Assembly (NCBI RefSeq): GCF_003217515.1
Contig: NZ_QJSX01000027.1
Coordinates: 1-43,222, forward strand
DNA length: 43,222 nucleotides
Direction of reading: 5' to 3'
Source: Deinococcus yavapaiensis KR-236
GTDB lineage: Bacteria; Deinococcota; Deinococci; Deinococcales; Deinococcaceae
In this document: positions 9,184-16,374 of the stretch, in pieces
Numbering within the stretch: the first letter of the stretch is position 1
Layout of the letters: every line of letters begins with the position of its first letter
Made by a program: the position numbers and the translations under genes
Notes under the pieces: generated by a model
What the model was told of the DNA's origin: nothing
Database searches by the model: none
The model's input: the letters and a program-made list of their open reading frames with translations, nothing else

Positions 9184-9212
9184 ATCTTAACGTACTCATT
9201 CGCCAATTGCAA
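9184..9212 (-). promoter_or_regulatory. Promoter of the small gene divergent from ddrO
   Basis: On the minus strand TTGCAA (9212-9207) and TAAGAT (9189-9184) are separated by exactly 17 bp. The predicted start near 9177 gives a leader of about 28 nt that contains the GAGGAGGAG ribosome binding site. Confidence 0.7.
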
Positions 9213-9227
9213 TAGAGCGACCCCTTA

Positions 9228-9244
9228 TTCTGTCTTGACCAGAT
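9228..9244. promoter_or_regulatory. Candidate RDRM operator (DdrO site) over the ddrO -35
   Basis: TTCTGTCTTGACCAGAT is an imperfect palindrome (TCTG...CAGA) that matches 10 of 17 positions of the RDRM consensus TTATGTTATTAACATAA. It overlaps the -35 box, where bound DdrO would block polymerase. DdrO autorepression through an RDRM is established in Deinococcus; assigning this exact 17-mer is inference. A partial copy, ATTCTGTCAAGACC, recurs at 9281-9294. Confidence 0.5.
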
Positions 9245-9263
9245 CGCAGAGCAGTGTTACACT
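9235..9263 (+). promoter_or_regulatory. ddrO promoter
   Basis: TTGACC (9235-9240) and TACACT (9258-9263) have an exact 17-bp spacer. Transcription would begin near 9270, leaving a leader of about 75 nt with AGGAGGTGG before the ddrO ATG. Unlike many genes here, ddrO is therefore a leadered, SD-bearing message. Confidence 0.8.
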
Positions 9264-9345
9264 CCGACTAACGGTGGGCCATTCTGTCAAGACCCAACCC
9301 GATCGGCGCCGCCCCAAGGGACGACGTCGCAGCCAGGAGGTGGCC

Positions 9346-9735
9346 ATGAAATTGCACGAACGATTGCGCGAACTTCGCAGCGAGCGCGGGCTGCGGCTCA
9401 AAGACGTCGCCGAGATGGCGGGCATCAGCGTTCCGTATCTTAGTGACCTCGAGCGCGGACGCACGAACCCCAGTCTCGAAACGCTTCAAACGCTTGCCGG
9501 CGCGTACAGCATCACCGTTCACGATCTGCTCGAAGGCGTCGAGTTCTACGGCAGTCCCACGACGGGCGCCTTGCCCAAGGGGCTCTCGGACCTCGTGAAC
9601 GACCCCGTCCTCGGTGTTCAGATCACGCCCGACTGGGTACAGACCCTCGCACGCATCGAGTTGCGCGGCAAGCGCCCGCGCGACAAAGGTGACTGGTACG
9701 AGATTTATCTGCACCTCAAGCGCATTCTCGACTGA
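9346..9735 (+). CDS. ddrO: DdrO, XRE-family repressor of the radiation/desiccation response
   Basis: DdrO represses DNA-damage-response genes by binding RDRM sites. After damage the metalloprotease IrrE/PprI cleaves it and the regulon is released. The protein is 129 aa, the family size. Residues 1-65 form an XRE helix-turn-helix (LRLKDVAEMAGISVPYLSDLERG, with NPSLETLQTLA after it). The C-terminal half is the DdrO-specific dimerisation domain. Leu106-Arg107 in ARIELRGKR matches the known cleavage site. The ATG has a strong SD, AGGAGGTGG. A likely RDRM overlaps the promoter, consistent with autorepression. ddrO near slpA resembles the D. radiodurans arrangement. Confidence 0.96.
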   Translation: MKLHERLRELRSERGLRLKDVAEMAGISVPYLSDLERGRTNPSLETLQTLAGAYSITVHDLLEGVEFYGSPTTGALPKGLSDLVNDPVLGVQITPDWVQTLARIELRGKRPRDKGDWYEIYLHLKRILD

Positions 9736-9796
9736 ATCATCAGATCTCACGTTTCGAAGAGTCCGGCATGTTGCATACTGCTGGGCTCTTCGTCGC

Positions 9797-9802
9797 TATA
9801 GT
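9797..9802 (+). promoter_or_regulatory. -10 box of the lipoprotein gene
   Basis: TATAGT lies 12 nt before the ATG of the lipoprotein gene, with a weak TTGCAT upstream at 9771-9776 at a non-ideal 20-bp spacing. It suggests transcription independent of ddrO with a leader of only a few nucleotides. Confidence 0.5.
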
Positions 9803-9814
9803 GGTGAGAAGCTT

Positions 9815-10363
9815 ATGAAGAAGATTGTTCGTTTCACCCTGCTCGGACTCGGCCTCCTCGTTCTCGGCGCTTGCGCCCCCGCTCCTGCCGGCTCCGGCAT
9901 CTCCTCCCCGATCGCCGCCTCGGCTCTGCAAACTGTCACCGTTCGCCCCGGCCAGAACCTTTTCGTCTCCACTCTTCTCAATCCCACTTATCTCGGAATC
10001 GACGACAGCCAAATCGACGCGACCGTGCCCGTCAATTGGGAGCGTCGCGACGTCAACAACAACGTTCAGAGCATCGAGACCCCCATCGACTGGATCCTTC
10101 TCGGAGAACCCGACGTTCCCGCCGGATGGAGCATCAGCCTCGCGAAGGCCGAACTCGTCCGCCAGATCCTATCGACGCGTGAAGACCGCGCGCGCGGTGA
10201 AACGTCCATCCGTTACCGCGATCAAGTTCGCCTCGTGTACAACGTCAAAGTTCCGCAAAACGCCCCCGAGGACGTGTACAATCTGAGCTTCAAGCTGCGC
10301 GCCCTCCCCAAGGAAGCGCAGCCGGCGATTTTGATCGTCAACGTCGAAAAGAACGCGAAGTAA
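9815..10363 (+). CDS. Putative lipoprotein of unknown function
   Basis: The 182-aa protein begins with a lipoprotein signal, MKKIVRFTLLGLGLLVLG, and lipobox LGAC with Cys20 as the lipidation site. The rest looks like a beta-rich soluble domain resembling an NPCBM/alpha-galactosidase-associated or Ig-like fold (VTVRPGQN..., PAGWSISL..., VPQNAPEDVYNLSFKL, ending PAILIVNVEKNAK). No catalytic motif is visible. It should be anchored in a membrane leaflet facing the periplasm. It lies 79 nt downstream of ddrO with its own -10 box and converges on arginase with a 3-nt gap. Confidence 0.82.
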   Translation: MKKIVRFTLLGLGLLVLGACAPAPAGSGISSPIAASALQTVTVRPGQNLFVSTLLNPTYLGIDDSQIDATVPVNWERRDVNNNVQSIETPIDWILLGEPDVPAGWSISLAKAELVRQILSTREDRARGETSIRYRDQVRLVYNVKVPQNAPEDVYNLSFKLRALPKEAQPAILIVNVEKNAK

Positions 10364-10366
10364 GCT

Positions 10367-11251
10367 TCACATAATACGCTTGCCGAGCAAGCTTTCCGCC
10401 ATGCCCACCATCAGGTGGGCTGTTTGGTTTTGAGCGTCGAGAATCGGATTGACTTCCACGATGTCCATGCTCGTCACGCGCCCGCTTTCGGAAAGCAACT
10501 CCATCAGCAGATGTGCTTCGCGGTAAGTGAGACCTCCGGGTACCGGCGTGCCGACTCCCGGAGCGAACGAGGGATCGAGGGCGTCCGCATCGAACGACAC
10601 GTGCACGCGCTTCAAGTCCGAGAAGCGCTCCAACGTCTCCTCGGTGATGCGCGTCATGCCGAGCTGATCGACTTCCTTCATGGTGTACACGGTGATGCCG
10701 TGCTCGCGCACGAGGTCACGCTCGCGGCGATCCACGCTGCGAATGCCGATCATGACGATGTCCTCGGGCCGCATGCGCCAACCGCCGCCGATGGACGAGA
10801 GGTGCTCGTCGCCCAAGCCGACGAGATGTGCGACGGGCATGCCGTGGATGTTGCCGCTGGGACTGCTGCTCGGCGTGTTGAAATCCGTGTGCGCATCCAC
10901 CCAGATCAAGCCCGCGCGCTCGCCACGGGCCGCGCCGGGCACCGTGCCCATGCTGATCGAATGGTCGCCGCCGAGTGAAATGGGGAAGACGTCGCTCGGC
11001 AAATCCAAAAGCCGCTGACACGTGCTCGAGCACGCCGAGAGAATCGCGTCGAGGAAGATCAAACCCTGATTCTGATGCTTGTCGAGGGTCTCGGGAATCG
11101 GAACGGTCACGTCTCCCAAATCGCGCACGACATGCCCCACGTCGCGCAGGGCAGCGGCGAGGCGCGCGTTGCGCAAAGCGCTGGGACCCATGTCAACTCC
11201 GCGACGGCCCGCGCCGAGATCCATCGGAACGCCGAGGATGGCAATATTCAT
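10367..11251 (-). CDS. rocF: Arginase
   Basis: It hydrolyses arginine to ornithine and urea with a binuclear manganese centre. The 294 aa match bacterial arginases. Metal-ligand motifs are GGDHS (94-98), DAHTD (119-123) and SFDADALDP (219-227), with the substrate loop GTPVPGG just after and SMDIVEVNP near 261-269. The ATG at 11251 is chosen because the family begins with a short MNIAILGVPMDLGAG strand. TAGAGT (11264-11259) lies 7 nt upstream, so the message is probably leaderless. A longer in-frame extension to 11422 lacks homology to the family. Confidence 0.94.
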   Translation of the reverse strand: MNIAILGVPMDLGAGRRGVDMGPSALRNARLAAALRDVGHVVRDLGDVTVPIPETLDKHQNQGLIFLDAILSACSSTCQRLLDLPSDVFPISLGGDHSISMGTVPGAARGERAGLIWVDAHTDFNTPSSSPSGNIHGMPVAHLVGLGDEHLSSIGGGWRMRPEDIVMIGIRSVDRRERDLVREHGITVYTMKEVDQLGMTRITEETLERFSDLKRVHVSFDADALDPSFAPGVGTPVPGGLTYREAHLLMELLSESGRVTSMDIVEVNPILDAQNQTAHLMVGMAESLLGKRIM

Positions 11252-11438
11252 GAAAGCCACTCTAGCAAGGCGCGCTCGGTATGCCTCACGGCGAGAAAAA
11301 GCACGGCGTCCGCTCGTCGCACATCCTGGAAAACACTGTTGGAGACGAACGCTAGGAAAGAGCGCGTGTATGAAGATGCGACTTCCAATCGAGACGCGCG
11401 CCTCCATAGACCCCCTCGTCAAGCCTTAAGATACGGAG

Positions 11439-12032
11439 ATGACGAACGAAGCCCCTATTCTCAATGTCGCGCGATTGCTGCGCTCTCAAGGAGACGTCGA
11501 AGTCTCCGGCGAGCTGAGCGAGCTGCGCTACGAACAAGGCGGTGAGGAGCGCGTCCTGCGCTTCGCCGAGCCTGCCAAATTCCAACTGTCCGCCAACACC
11601 CTCGGCGGAGACGACATGTGGCTCTCGGGGCGCTTCCGCCCCACGTTGGTGCTGGAGTGCGGCCGTTGCTTGCGGCCGGTCGAGACGCCCGTAGGCGTCA
11701 AGGTCGGCACCCTGATGCGCTATGACCCCAGCGTCACCGAGCCGCACCTCGACGAGGGGGAGAGCGGTGAGGAAGTCTTCTTGTTCGGCGATACGAACGT
11801 CGACCTCAGCGCCCTGCTCGCCGAAAGCACCCTGGTCGAGGCGCCCGCCGTCGTGCTGCACGACCCGAATTGCAAAGGATTGTGCCAAGTGTGCGGCACG
11901 GACCTCAACGACTCGACGTGCGCCCACGAGGCCGTCGTACCCATCGAAGCGCCCGGTCAGGCGCACGAATTGCACCTCGAAGAAGACTCGCCGTTCGCGA
12001 AGTTGCGCGGCCTCGAACTTCCCGACGAGTGA
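11439..12032 (+). CDS. yceD: DUF177/YceD family protein (23S rRNA accumulation)
   Basis: YceD-family proteins are linked to 23S rRNA or large-subunit biogenesis and usually sit beside rpmF. Here rpmF lies about 2 kb downstream on the same strand. The 197-aa protein carries the family signature: LECGRCLRPV in the middle, then DPNCKGLCQVCGTDLND, a four-Cys cluster probably binding a metal. The C-terminus SPFAKLRGL is also typical. The ATG follows TAAGAT (11427-11432) by 6 nt, indicating a leaderless start; the intervening ACGGAG could pass for a weak SD. Confidence 0.88.
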   Translation: MTNEAPILNVARLLRSQGDVEVSGELSELRYEQGGEERVLRFAEPAKFQLSANTLGGDDMWLSGRFRPTLVLECGRCLRPVETPVGVKVGTLMRYDPSVTEPHLDEGESGEEVFLFGDTNVDLSALLAESTLVEAPAVVLHDPNCKGLCQVCGTDLNDSTCAHEAVVPIEAPGQAHELHLEEDSPFAKLRGLELPDE

Positions 12033-12047
12033 CGTTGACCTCCACTG

Positions 12048-12080
12048 CCCGCCGGACGAACGTCCGGCGGGTTTCGCGTT
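12048..12080 (+). terminator. Terminator after yceD
   Basis: A perfect 11-bp repeat, CCCGCCGGACG and CGTCCGGCGGG, with AA between the arms, is followed by TTTCGCGTT. The U-run is short but the stem is very stable. Confidence 0.75.
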
Positions 12081-12112
12081 CCGGGACCTCCTCGTTCCAC
12101 TACACTCGGGCC

Positions 12113-12607
12113 ATGACCGAGTCGACGCCTCCCGACCCCCCGATCCTCACGCACTTCCGCGACGGCGAACCGCGCATGGTGGACGTCACCGACAAGGCTC
12201 CCACCGTGAGAAGCGCGACCGCCGAAGCCTGGGTACGCCTGCCGCCCGAGGCGAGGCGAGCTTTGGAAAGCGGCACGAATCCGAAGGGCGATCCTCTCGG
12301 CGTCGCGCGTCTCGCGGCCATCACGGGCGCGAAGCGCACCTCCGACCTCGTGCTGCTGTGTCATCCCTTGCCGATTTCCGGCGTGGACGTCGACGTGACG
12401 CTGAACGAGGAAGGCGTGCATGTTGTCGCCACGGTGCGCACGACGGGACGTACGGGCGTCGAGATGGAAGCCCTCACGGCGGTCACGGCGGCCGCCCTCA
12501 ACGTCTACGACATGCTGAAGGCGGCCAGCAAGGCCATCGAGATCGACTCGGTGCGTTTGTTGTCGAAGAGTGGCGGCAAAAGCGGGGACTTCGTCCGAGC
12601 GCCCTAG
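12113..12607 (+). CDS. moaC: Cyclic pyranopterin monophosphate synthase
   Basis: MoaC rearranges the MoaA product to cyclic pyranopterin monophosphate in molybdenum cofactor synthesis. The protein is 164 aa, normal for the family. Signatures are MVDVTDKAPT at the N-terminus, LCHPLPISG (82-90), GVEMEALTAV (115-124), and YDMLKA with Asp133, the catalytic region. The ATG at 12113 follows TACACT (12101-12106) by 6 nt. No other molybdopterin genes are in the window, so the gene stands alone here. Confidence 0.95.
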   Translation: MTESTPPDPPILTHFRDGEPRMVDVTDKAPTVRSATAEAWVRLPPEARRALESGTNPKGDPLGVARLAAITGAKRTSDLVLLCHPLPISGVDVDVTLNEEGVHVVATVRTTGRTGVEMEALTAVTAAALNVYDMLKAASKAIEIDSVRLLSKSGGKSGDFVRAP

Positions 12608-12668
12608 CTCGGCTCCCGACTGAAGTCTTCCTCGCATCGGAGGACGGGAGGCCCGTTAGACTGAGCGG

Positions 12669-13556
12669 GTGAAGGTCGCTTTGCTCGATACCCTCGGCTC
12701 CCGCTACTTGCGGTTCTGGGAGCCTTACCTCGCCGACCTCGGCGTGGACGTCGCTCGGCCGACGCTGCCGAAGCGCGACGCTTATGAACTCGGACGTGAA
12801 TCGCTGCCCGGAGAGGCGCCGCCCGTTCAACTCGCCTTGGGGCGCATTCTCGAACTCTCGCAGGCATCCCGTGCGGACGCCGTGCTGATGCCCGAACGCA
12901 CGAGCGTCGCGGGCGATCCGTGGGGCGCCGCCTTCGCCGACGTCTTGTCGCGGCGCGTCAGCAGCCTTCCCGCCCTGCTGCCCGTTCCCGCGAGCGGAGA
13001 CGCCGCCGCGTCGGCCGCGACGGAACTCGGCGTGCGCCTCACGGGCAATCCGGGACTCGTGCGCCGCGCCCTCGACCGGCGCCGTCCGCTGCTGACGCCA
13101 CCACGCGAAACCATGCCGAACCTGACCGCGGCGAGTCGCCACACCCTCGCCGTGATCGGCCCGGAAGACCTGTTGGGCGAGCCTTTCTTGCTGGGCACGC
13201 TGCCCGCCGAGTTGGAGGCCCTCTCGATTCACGCGGTGTTCTCGACGCAAGTTCCCCGCGACATCCTGGCCGAACGCGGCTTGCGCGCGGGCGGCGCGAC
13301 GCCTGCCGAGCGCGAGTTCGTCGGAGCTTTCCAAACCCTGGAAGGCAAGGGCCCGGTGCGCGGCTCCATTCTCGCCGTGCCCACGTCCGCCGCCGCTTAC
13401 CGCACGTTCGCCGAGAAGGTCGCCAAGACGGCCCACAAGCCCGTCCTCGTGTTGGACGTGTCACCCGACCGTGACGACTGGAGCGAGGTGCGCGCCTTCG
13501 TGAACCGAGTGGCGCTCGGGGCGAGCAGTCGCTCGGCCACGAAAGGAGACGATTGA
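12669..13556 (+). CDS. Conserved hypothetical protein
   Basis: I do not recognise this 295-aa, cysteine-free, probably cytosolic alpha/beta protein with confidence. The N-terminus (VALLDTLGSRYLRFWEPYLADLGVD) and ALLMP-like strand VLMPERTSVAGDPWG faintly recall the acyl-CoA dehydratase activase-related (HgdB-like) fold. That family uses Cys iron-sulfur ligands, which are absent here. Other Rossmann-like strands are TLAVIGPEDLL and HKPVLVLDV. The start is GTG at 12669, 6 nt after TAGACT (12657-12662). It overlaps the next gene by 1 nt (TGATG), so the two are probably co-translated. Confidence 0.7.
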   Translation: MKVALLDTLGSRYLRFWEPYLADLGVDVARPTLPKRDAYELGRESLPGEAPPVQLALGRILELSQASRADAVLMPERTSVAGDPWGAAFADVLSRRVSSLPALLPVPASGDAAASAATELGVRLTGNPGLVRRALDRRRPLLTPPRETMPNLTAASRHTLAVIGPEDLLGEPFLLGTLPAELEALSIHAVFSTQVPRDILAERGLRAGGATPAEREFVGAFQTLEGKGPVRGSILAVPTSAAAYRTFAEKVAKTAHKPVLVLDVSPDRDDWSEVRAFVNRVALGASSRSATKGDD

Positions 13557-13897
13557 TGCTGCGCTCCTTTTGGCGCTGGCTGACGGAACCCGACCCCACG
13601 CCCGGCTTCAACCTGGGCAAAATCGGAAAGCTGGCCCTCAAAGCCTTCTTGTTCGCCACGGCGCTGTCCCTGCTGCAGGTTCTGCTGCTGTCGCTGGGCT
13701 TGCGGTTCGTGGGTACGTGGTGGGGAACGTTGCTTTTGTTCTTGCTGCTTTACATCCCGTTCGCCCGCTACTTCGTCAACGACTTCACGCCGCCCGTCCG
13801 AGCCGTCACCACGGGCAAGGGCGGCAAGTCGAGCGTGCGCAAAGCGCAGAAGCGCAAGAAGTACGCGGGCGTCAAGAAGGGCGGACCGAGATTCTGA
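13556..13897 (+). CDS. Hypothetical two-helix membrane protein
   Basis: The 113-aa protein has two membrane helices, about residues 24-46 (LALKAFLFATALSLLQVLLLSL) and 52-74 (WGTLLLFLLLYIPFARYFV). A strongly basic C-terminal tail follows (SSVRKAQKRKKYAGVKKGG). The ATG at 13556 shares its A with the upstream TGA and has GAAAGGAG 7 nt before it. A TTG at 13553 is possible but poorly spaced. The basic tail could contact nucleic acid or acidic phospholipid; the function is unknown. It is coupled to the preceding unknown gene. Confidence 0.75.
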   Translation: MLRSFWRWLTEPDPTPGFNLGKIGKLALKAFLFATALSLLQVLLLSLGLRFVGTWWGTLLLFLLLYIPFARYFVNDFTPPVRAVTTGKGGKSSVRKAQKRKKYAGVKKGGPRF

Positions 13898-13924
13898 GCT
13901 TGCCCTCCCCGCGCTTTGTCGTGC

Positions 13925-13930
13925 TATACT
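13925..13930 (+). promoter_or_regulatory. rpmF promoter -10
   Basis: TATACT sits 57 nt before the rpmF ATG, with TTGCCC at 13900-13905 as a loosely spaced (19-bp) -35. The resulting leader carries GAGGTAAAG as ribosome binding site. Confidence 0.55.
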
Positions 13931-13987
13931 CTGGCCTGTTGCCTCGTTGCCGTTCAGTGTGACGAGAGGCCCCCCGAGGTAAAGATC

Positions 13988-14170
13988 ATGGCGAAGCATC
14001 CCGTACCGAAGAAGAAGACGAGCAAGAGCAAGCGCGACATGCGTCGCAGCCACCACGCGCTCGTCGCCCCCAACCTCGTCGAGTGCCCGCAGTGCCACAG
14101 CAAAAAGCTGCAGCACCACGTTTGCACCAGCTGCGGCTACTACGAAGGCCGTCAAGTCCTCAGCGTCTAA
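13988..14170 (+). CDS. rpmF: 50S ribosomal protein L32
   Basis: This is a 60-aa L32 of the zinc-binding (C+) type. MAKHPVPKKKTSKSKRDMRR is the classic N-terminus, and CPQC with CTSC forms the four-Cys ribbon. The ATG is preceded by GAGGTAAAG, a good SD, and TATACT lies upstream. It has its own promoter although yceD, its usual operon partner, is separated from it by moaC and two unknown genes. Confidence 0.97.
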   Translation: MAKHPVPKKKTSKSKRDMRRSHHALVAPNLVECPQCHSKKLQHHVCTSCGYYEGRQVLSV

Positions 14171-14184
14171 ATTCCGCTGCTCGA

Positions 14185-14211
14185 AAGCGCTCCGCGACTC
14201 GCGGAGCGCTT
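14185..14211 (+). terminator. Hairpin after rpmF
   Basis: A perfect 12-bp stem, AAGCGCTCCGCG and CGCGGAGCGCTT, surrounds ACT 15 nt after the rpmF stop. It lacks a proper U-run (CGCGTTGG follows), so it may serve as an mRNA 3' stabiliser or a weak terminator. Confidence 0.6.
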
Positions 14212-14248
14212 CGCGTTGGCTCTTGGTCGGCGCGGCTACACTGCCTGC

Positions 14249-15178
14249 ATGTCCACGCCGATCATTCTCGACTGCGATCCGGGTCATGACGACGCCGTTG
14301 CCCTGCTGCTCGCCCTCGCCAGCTCCGAATTGAGCGTGCTGGGAGTCACCGTCACGCACGGCAACGTCGAATTGGAGCGAACTCTCGCAAACACGCTCGC
14401 CCTACGCGAGTTCGCCGGGTCGGACGTGCCCGTGTACGGCGGGGCGGCGCGGCCACTCGTGCGCGCGCCTCTCACCGCGACGCACGTCCACGGTGCCAGC
14501 GGCGTCGGGAACGTCGTCCTGCCACGTCCCACTCGGGGCGCGGAGCGCGAACGCGCCGCCGAGTTCATCGTTCGGACGGCCTTGGAGCGCCCGGGGGAAG
14601 TGACGCTCGTCGCGATCGGCCCGTTGACGAACGTCGCGTTGGCGCTGCGGCTCGAACCTCGACTCGCCGCCTTCCTGAAAGGAATCGTCTTCATGGGCGG
14701 CAGCTTGTCGCACGGTAACACCACGCCCGCCGCCGAGTTCAACTTTCACGCCGACCCGCACGCGGCGCGCATCGTCTTGGAGTCGGGCGCGCGGATCACG
14801 ATGTTTGGGCTCGACGCCACGCGGCAAGTGCCCATCACCCGCGCGCACGTCGAACGCTTCGAAAGGGCCGCGTCGCCATCGGCGAAGCTGTGCGGCGCCC
14901 TCCTGGACGACGCCCTCTCGCGTTTGGAAGCGCGTGGGCGCTCGGTAGGAGCGCTGCACGATCCGTGCACCGTCGCGTTTCTCGTCGATCCGGGCCTGTT
15001 CGAGACGCGCGAGTTGTTCGTGAGTGTCGACGTGAGCGAGGGCGACAATTTCGGGCGCTCCACCGCCGACTTCACGAGCGCGACGAGTCAAACGCCGAAC
15101 GTCCGCGCCGCCGTGACGGCGCGCGCGGACGAATTCTACGATTTGTTGTTCGAACGCCTGAGCAACTTTCCGGCGTGA
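14249..15178 (+). CDS. Inosine-uridine preferring nucleoside hydrolase
   Basis: It cleaves the N-glycosidic bond of ribonucleosides for purine/pyrimidine salvage. The 309-aa protein has the calcium-binding DCDPGHDDA motif near residue 8, the family blocks VTVTHGNV, FMGG and PAAEFNFHADPHAA, and the HDPCTVAFL motif near 250. The ATG at 14249 follows TACACT (14237-14242) by 6 nt. It converges on the acyltransferase gene with a 7-nt gap. The preferred base cannot be told from sequence. Confidence 0.92.
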   Translation: MSTPIILDCDPGHDDAVALLLALASSELSVLGVTVTHGNVELERTLANTLALREFAGSDVPVYGGAARPLVRAPLTATHVHGASGVGNVVLPRPTRGAERERAAEFIVRTALERPGEVTLVAIGPLTNVALALRLEPRLAAFLKGIVFMGGSLSHGNTTPAAEFNFHADPHAARIVLESGARITMFGLDATRQVPITRAHVERFERAASPSAKLCGALLDDALSRLEARGRSVGALHDPCTVAFLVDPGLFETRELFVSVDVSEGDNFGRSTADFTSATSQTPNVRAAVTARADEFYDLLFERLSNFPA

Positions 15179-15185
15179 GGCGCCT

Positions 15186-16229
15186 TCAGTCGCTCGCCTG
15201 CACGACGGGAGACGCGCTGGGCTTGGGACGCCCGAAGCGTTTGAACGCCAGGGCGGGCTTCTCGACGGCGTACCACAGCAGCACGGCCAAGGTCAGCACG
15301 ATCGGGAAGCTCACGACGAAGTTGCCGACCATGCCGAGGCGCGGCAACGCGCCCTGCACGACTTGCTGCACGAACAAGCCCATGAGGTACAAGCCGTAGC
15401 TGAAATCGCCACGCTTTCCGAAGCTGCGCAAGTTCAGCCAAGGCGCGAACGCCAAGTACAAAGTCAGGTACGTTCCGAACAGCGAGAACGCGAGCTTCAT
15501 TCCCCCGACGAACGTGAACAGCGTCAGACCCGCGAAGGCGAGCAGGGCGAGCGAGCCGCGCCACGGAATGCGGTCGCGGTACAGGTAGGCCACGGCGCCC
15601 GCCAGGAAGTAACGCGGGAGGTCGAACCAGCCGTTGTGCGTGCCCGGCCACCCGAGCGCGAACAGCGCGGAGACGAGCAGGAAGAGCACGAGGACCGTGT
15701 CGCGCCGCCACACTTTGAAAAAGCCCAAGGAGGCGATCAGCACGTAGCAACCGATTTCGTAGCGCAGCGTCCAGAAGTTGTCGGACACGCCGCTCGACGG
15801 TTGATTCTGAAAGACGCCCGGCAAGTGGTTGTCGACGAAAGGCAAGACGATATTGGCGAGGTAAGCCCAGGCGCTCGAATTCGAGAAGTATGACGGGTCC
15901 GTCGACAGCAGTCGCCCCACGAGAAAGATGCCGAGCACCACGACGATCAAGGCCGGGTAGATTCGCAGAGCACGTGCCTGGAAAAAGGCGAGGATTCCTC
16001 GGCGACGTTCCCACGACATCGTGATGAGGTATCCGCTGATGACGAAGAACATCCCGACGCCGATCCAGCCGATCGTCATCTGCCCGTTCGACAAGCGGTA
16101 AAGGGGATCGGCCCACAGCGTGCCCGTCGGTACGAAGGTCGCGTGAGACACGAAGACCAGCAAAGCACCGAGAAATCGCAGGGCATCGAAGTTGTTGTCC
16201 CGCGCAAAATTGTCCTGCGTCGCGCTCAC
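15186..16229 (-). CDS. Membrane acyltransferase (acyltransferase 3 family)
   Basis: This 347-aa protein has about ten predicted membrane helices. NNFDALRFLGALLVFVSHATF, with the conserved Arg and the presumed catalytic His, opens it, followed by IGVGMFFVISGYL and RALRIYPAL. These are hallmarks of the family that transfers acetyl or other acyl groups to surface polysaccharide, lipid or peptidoglycan. The GTG at 16229 is preferred because AGGAGG stands 5 nt upstream; a longer frame to 16316 adds 29 residues without family likeness. The substrate cannot be inferred. Confidence 0.88.
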   Translation of the reverse strand: MSATQDNFARDNNFDALRFLGALLVFVSHATFVPTGTLWADPLYRLSNGQMTIGWIGVGMFFVISGYLITMSWERRRGILAFFQARALRIYPALIVVVLGIFLVGRLLSTDPSYFSNSSAWAYLANIVLPFVDNHLPGVFQNQPSSGVSDNFWTLRYEIGCYVLIASLGFFKVWRRDTVLVLFLLVSALFALGWPGTHNGWFDLPRYFLAGAVAYLYRDRIPWRGSLALLAFAGLTLFTFVGGMKLAFSLFGTYLTLYLAFAPWLNLRSFGKRGDFSYGLYLMGLFVQQVVQGALPRLGMVGNFVVSFPIVLTLAVLLWYAVEKPALAFKRFGRPKPSASPVVQASD

Positions 16230-16374
16230 TCTTGCCTCCTCGCACGGCGAATATGCTCGTCCCGACGTGCTCGTACAGACAAGATTAGAAGGGCGGAGCG
16301 GGGTGAGCCGTGCCATTCGTGCCAGTTTGAAGCCCTCCTCAACGTCGCGTGATGACCAAGTTCATCTTGTGGGC

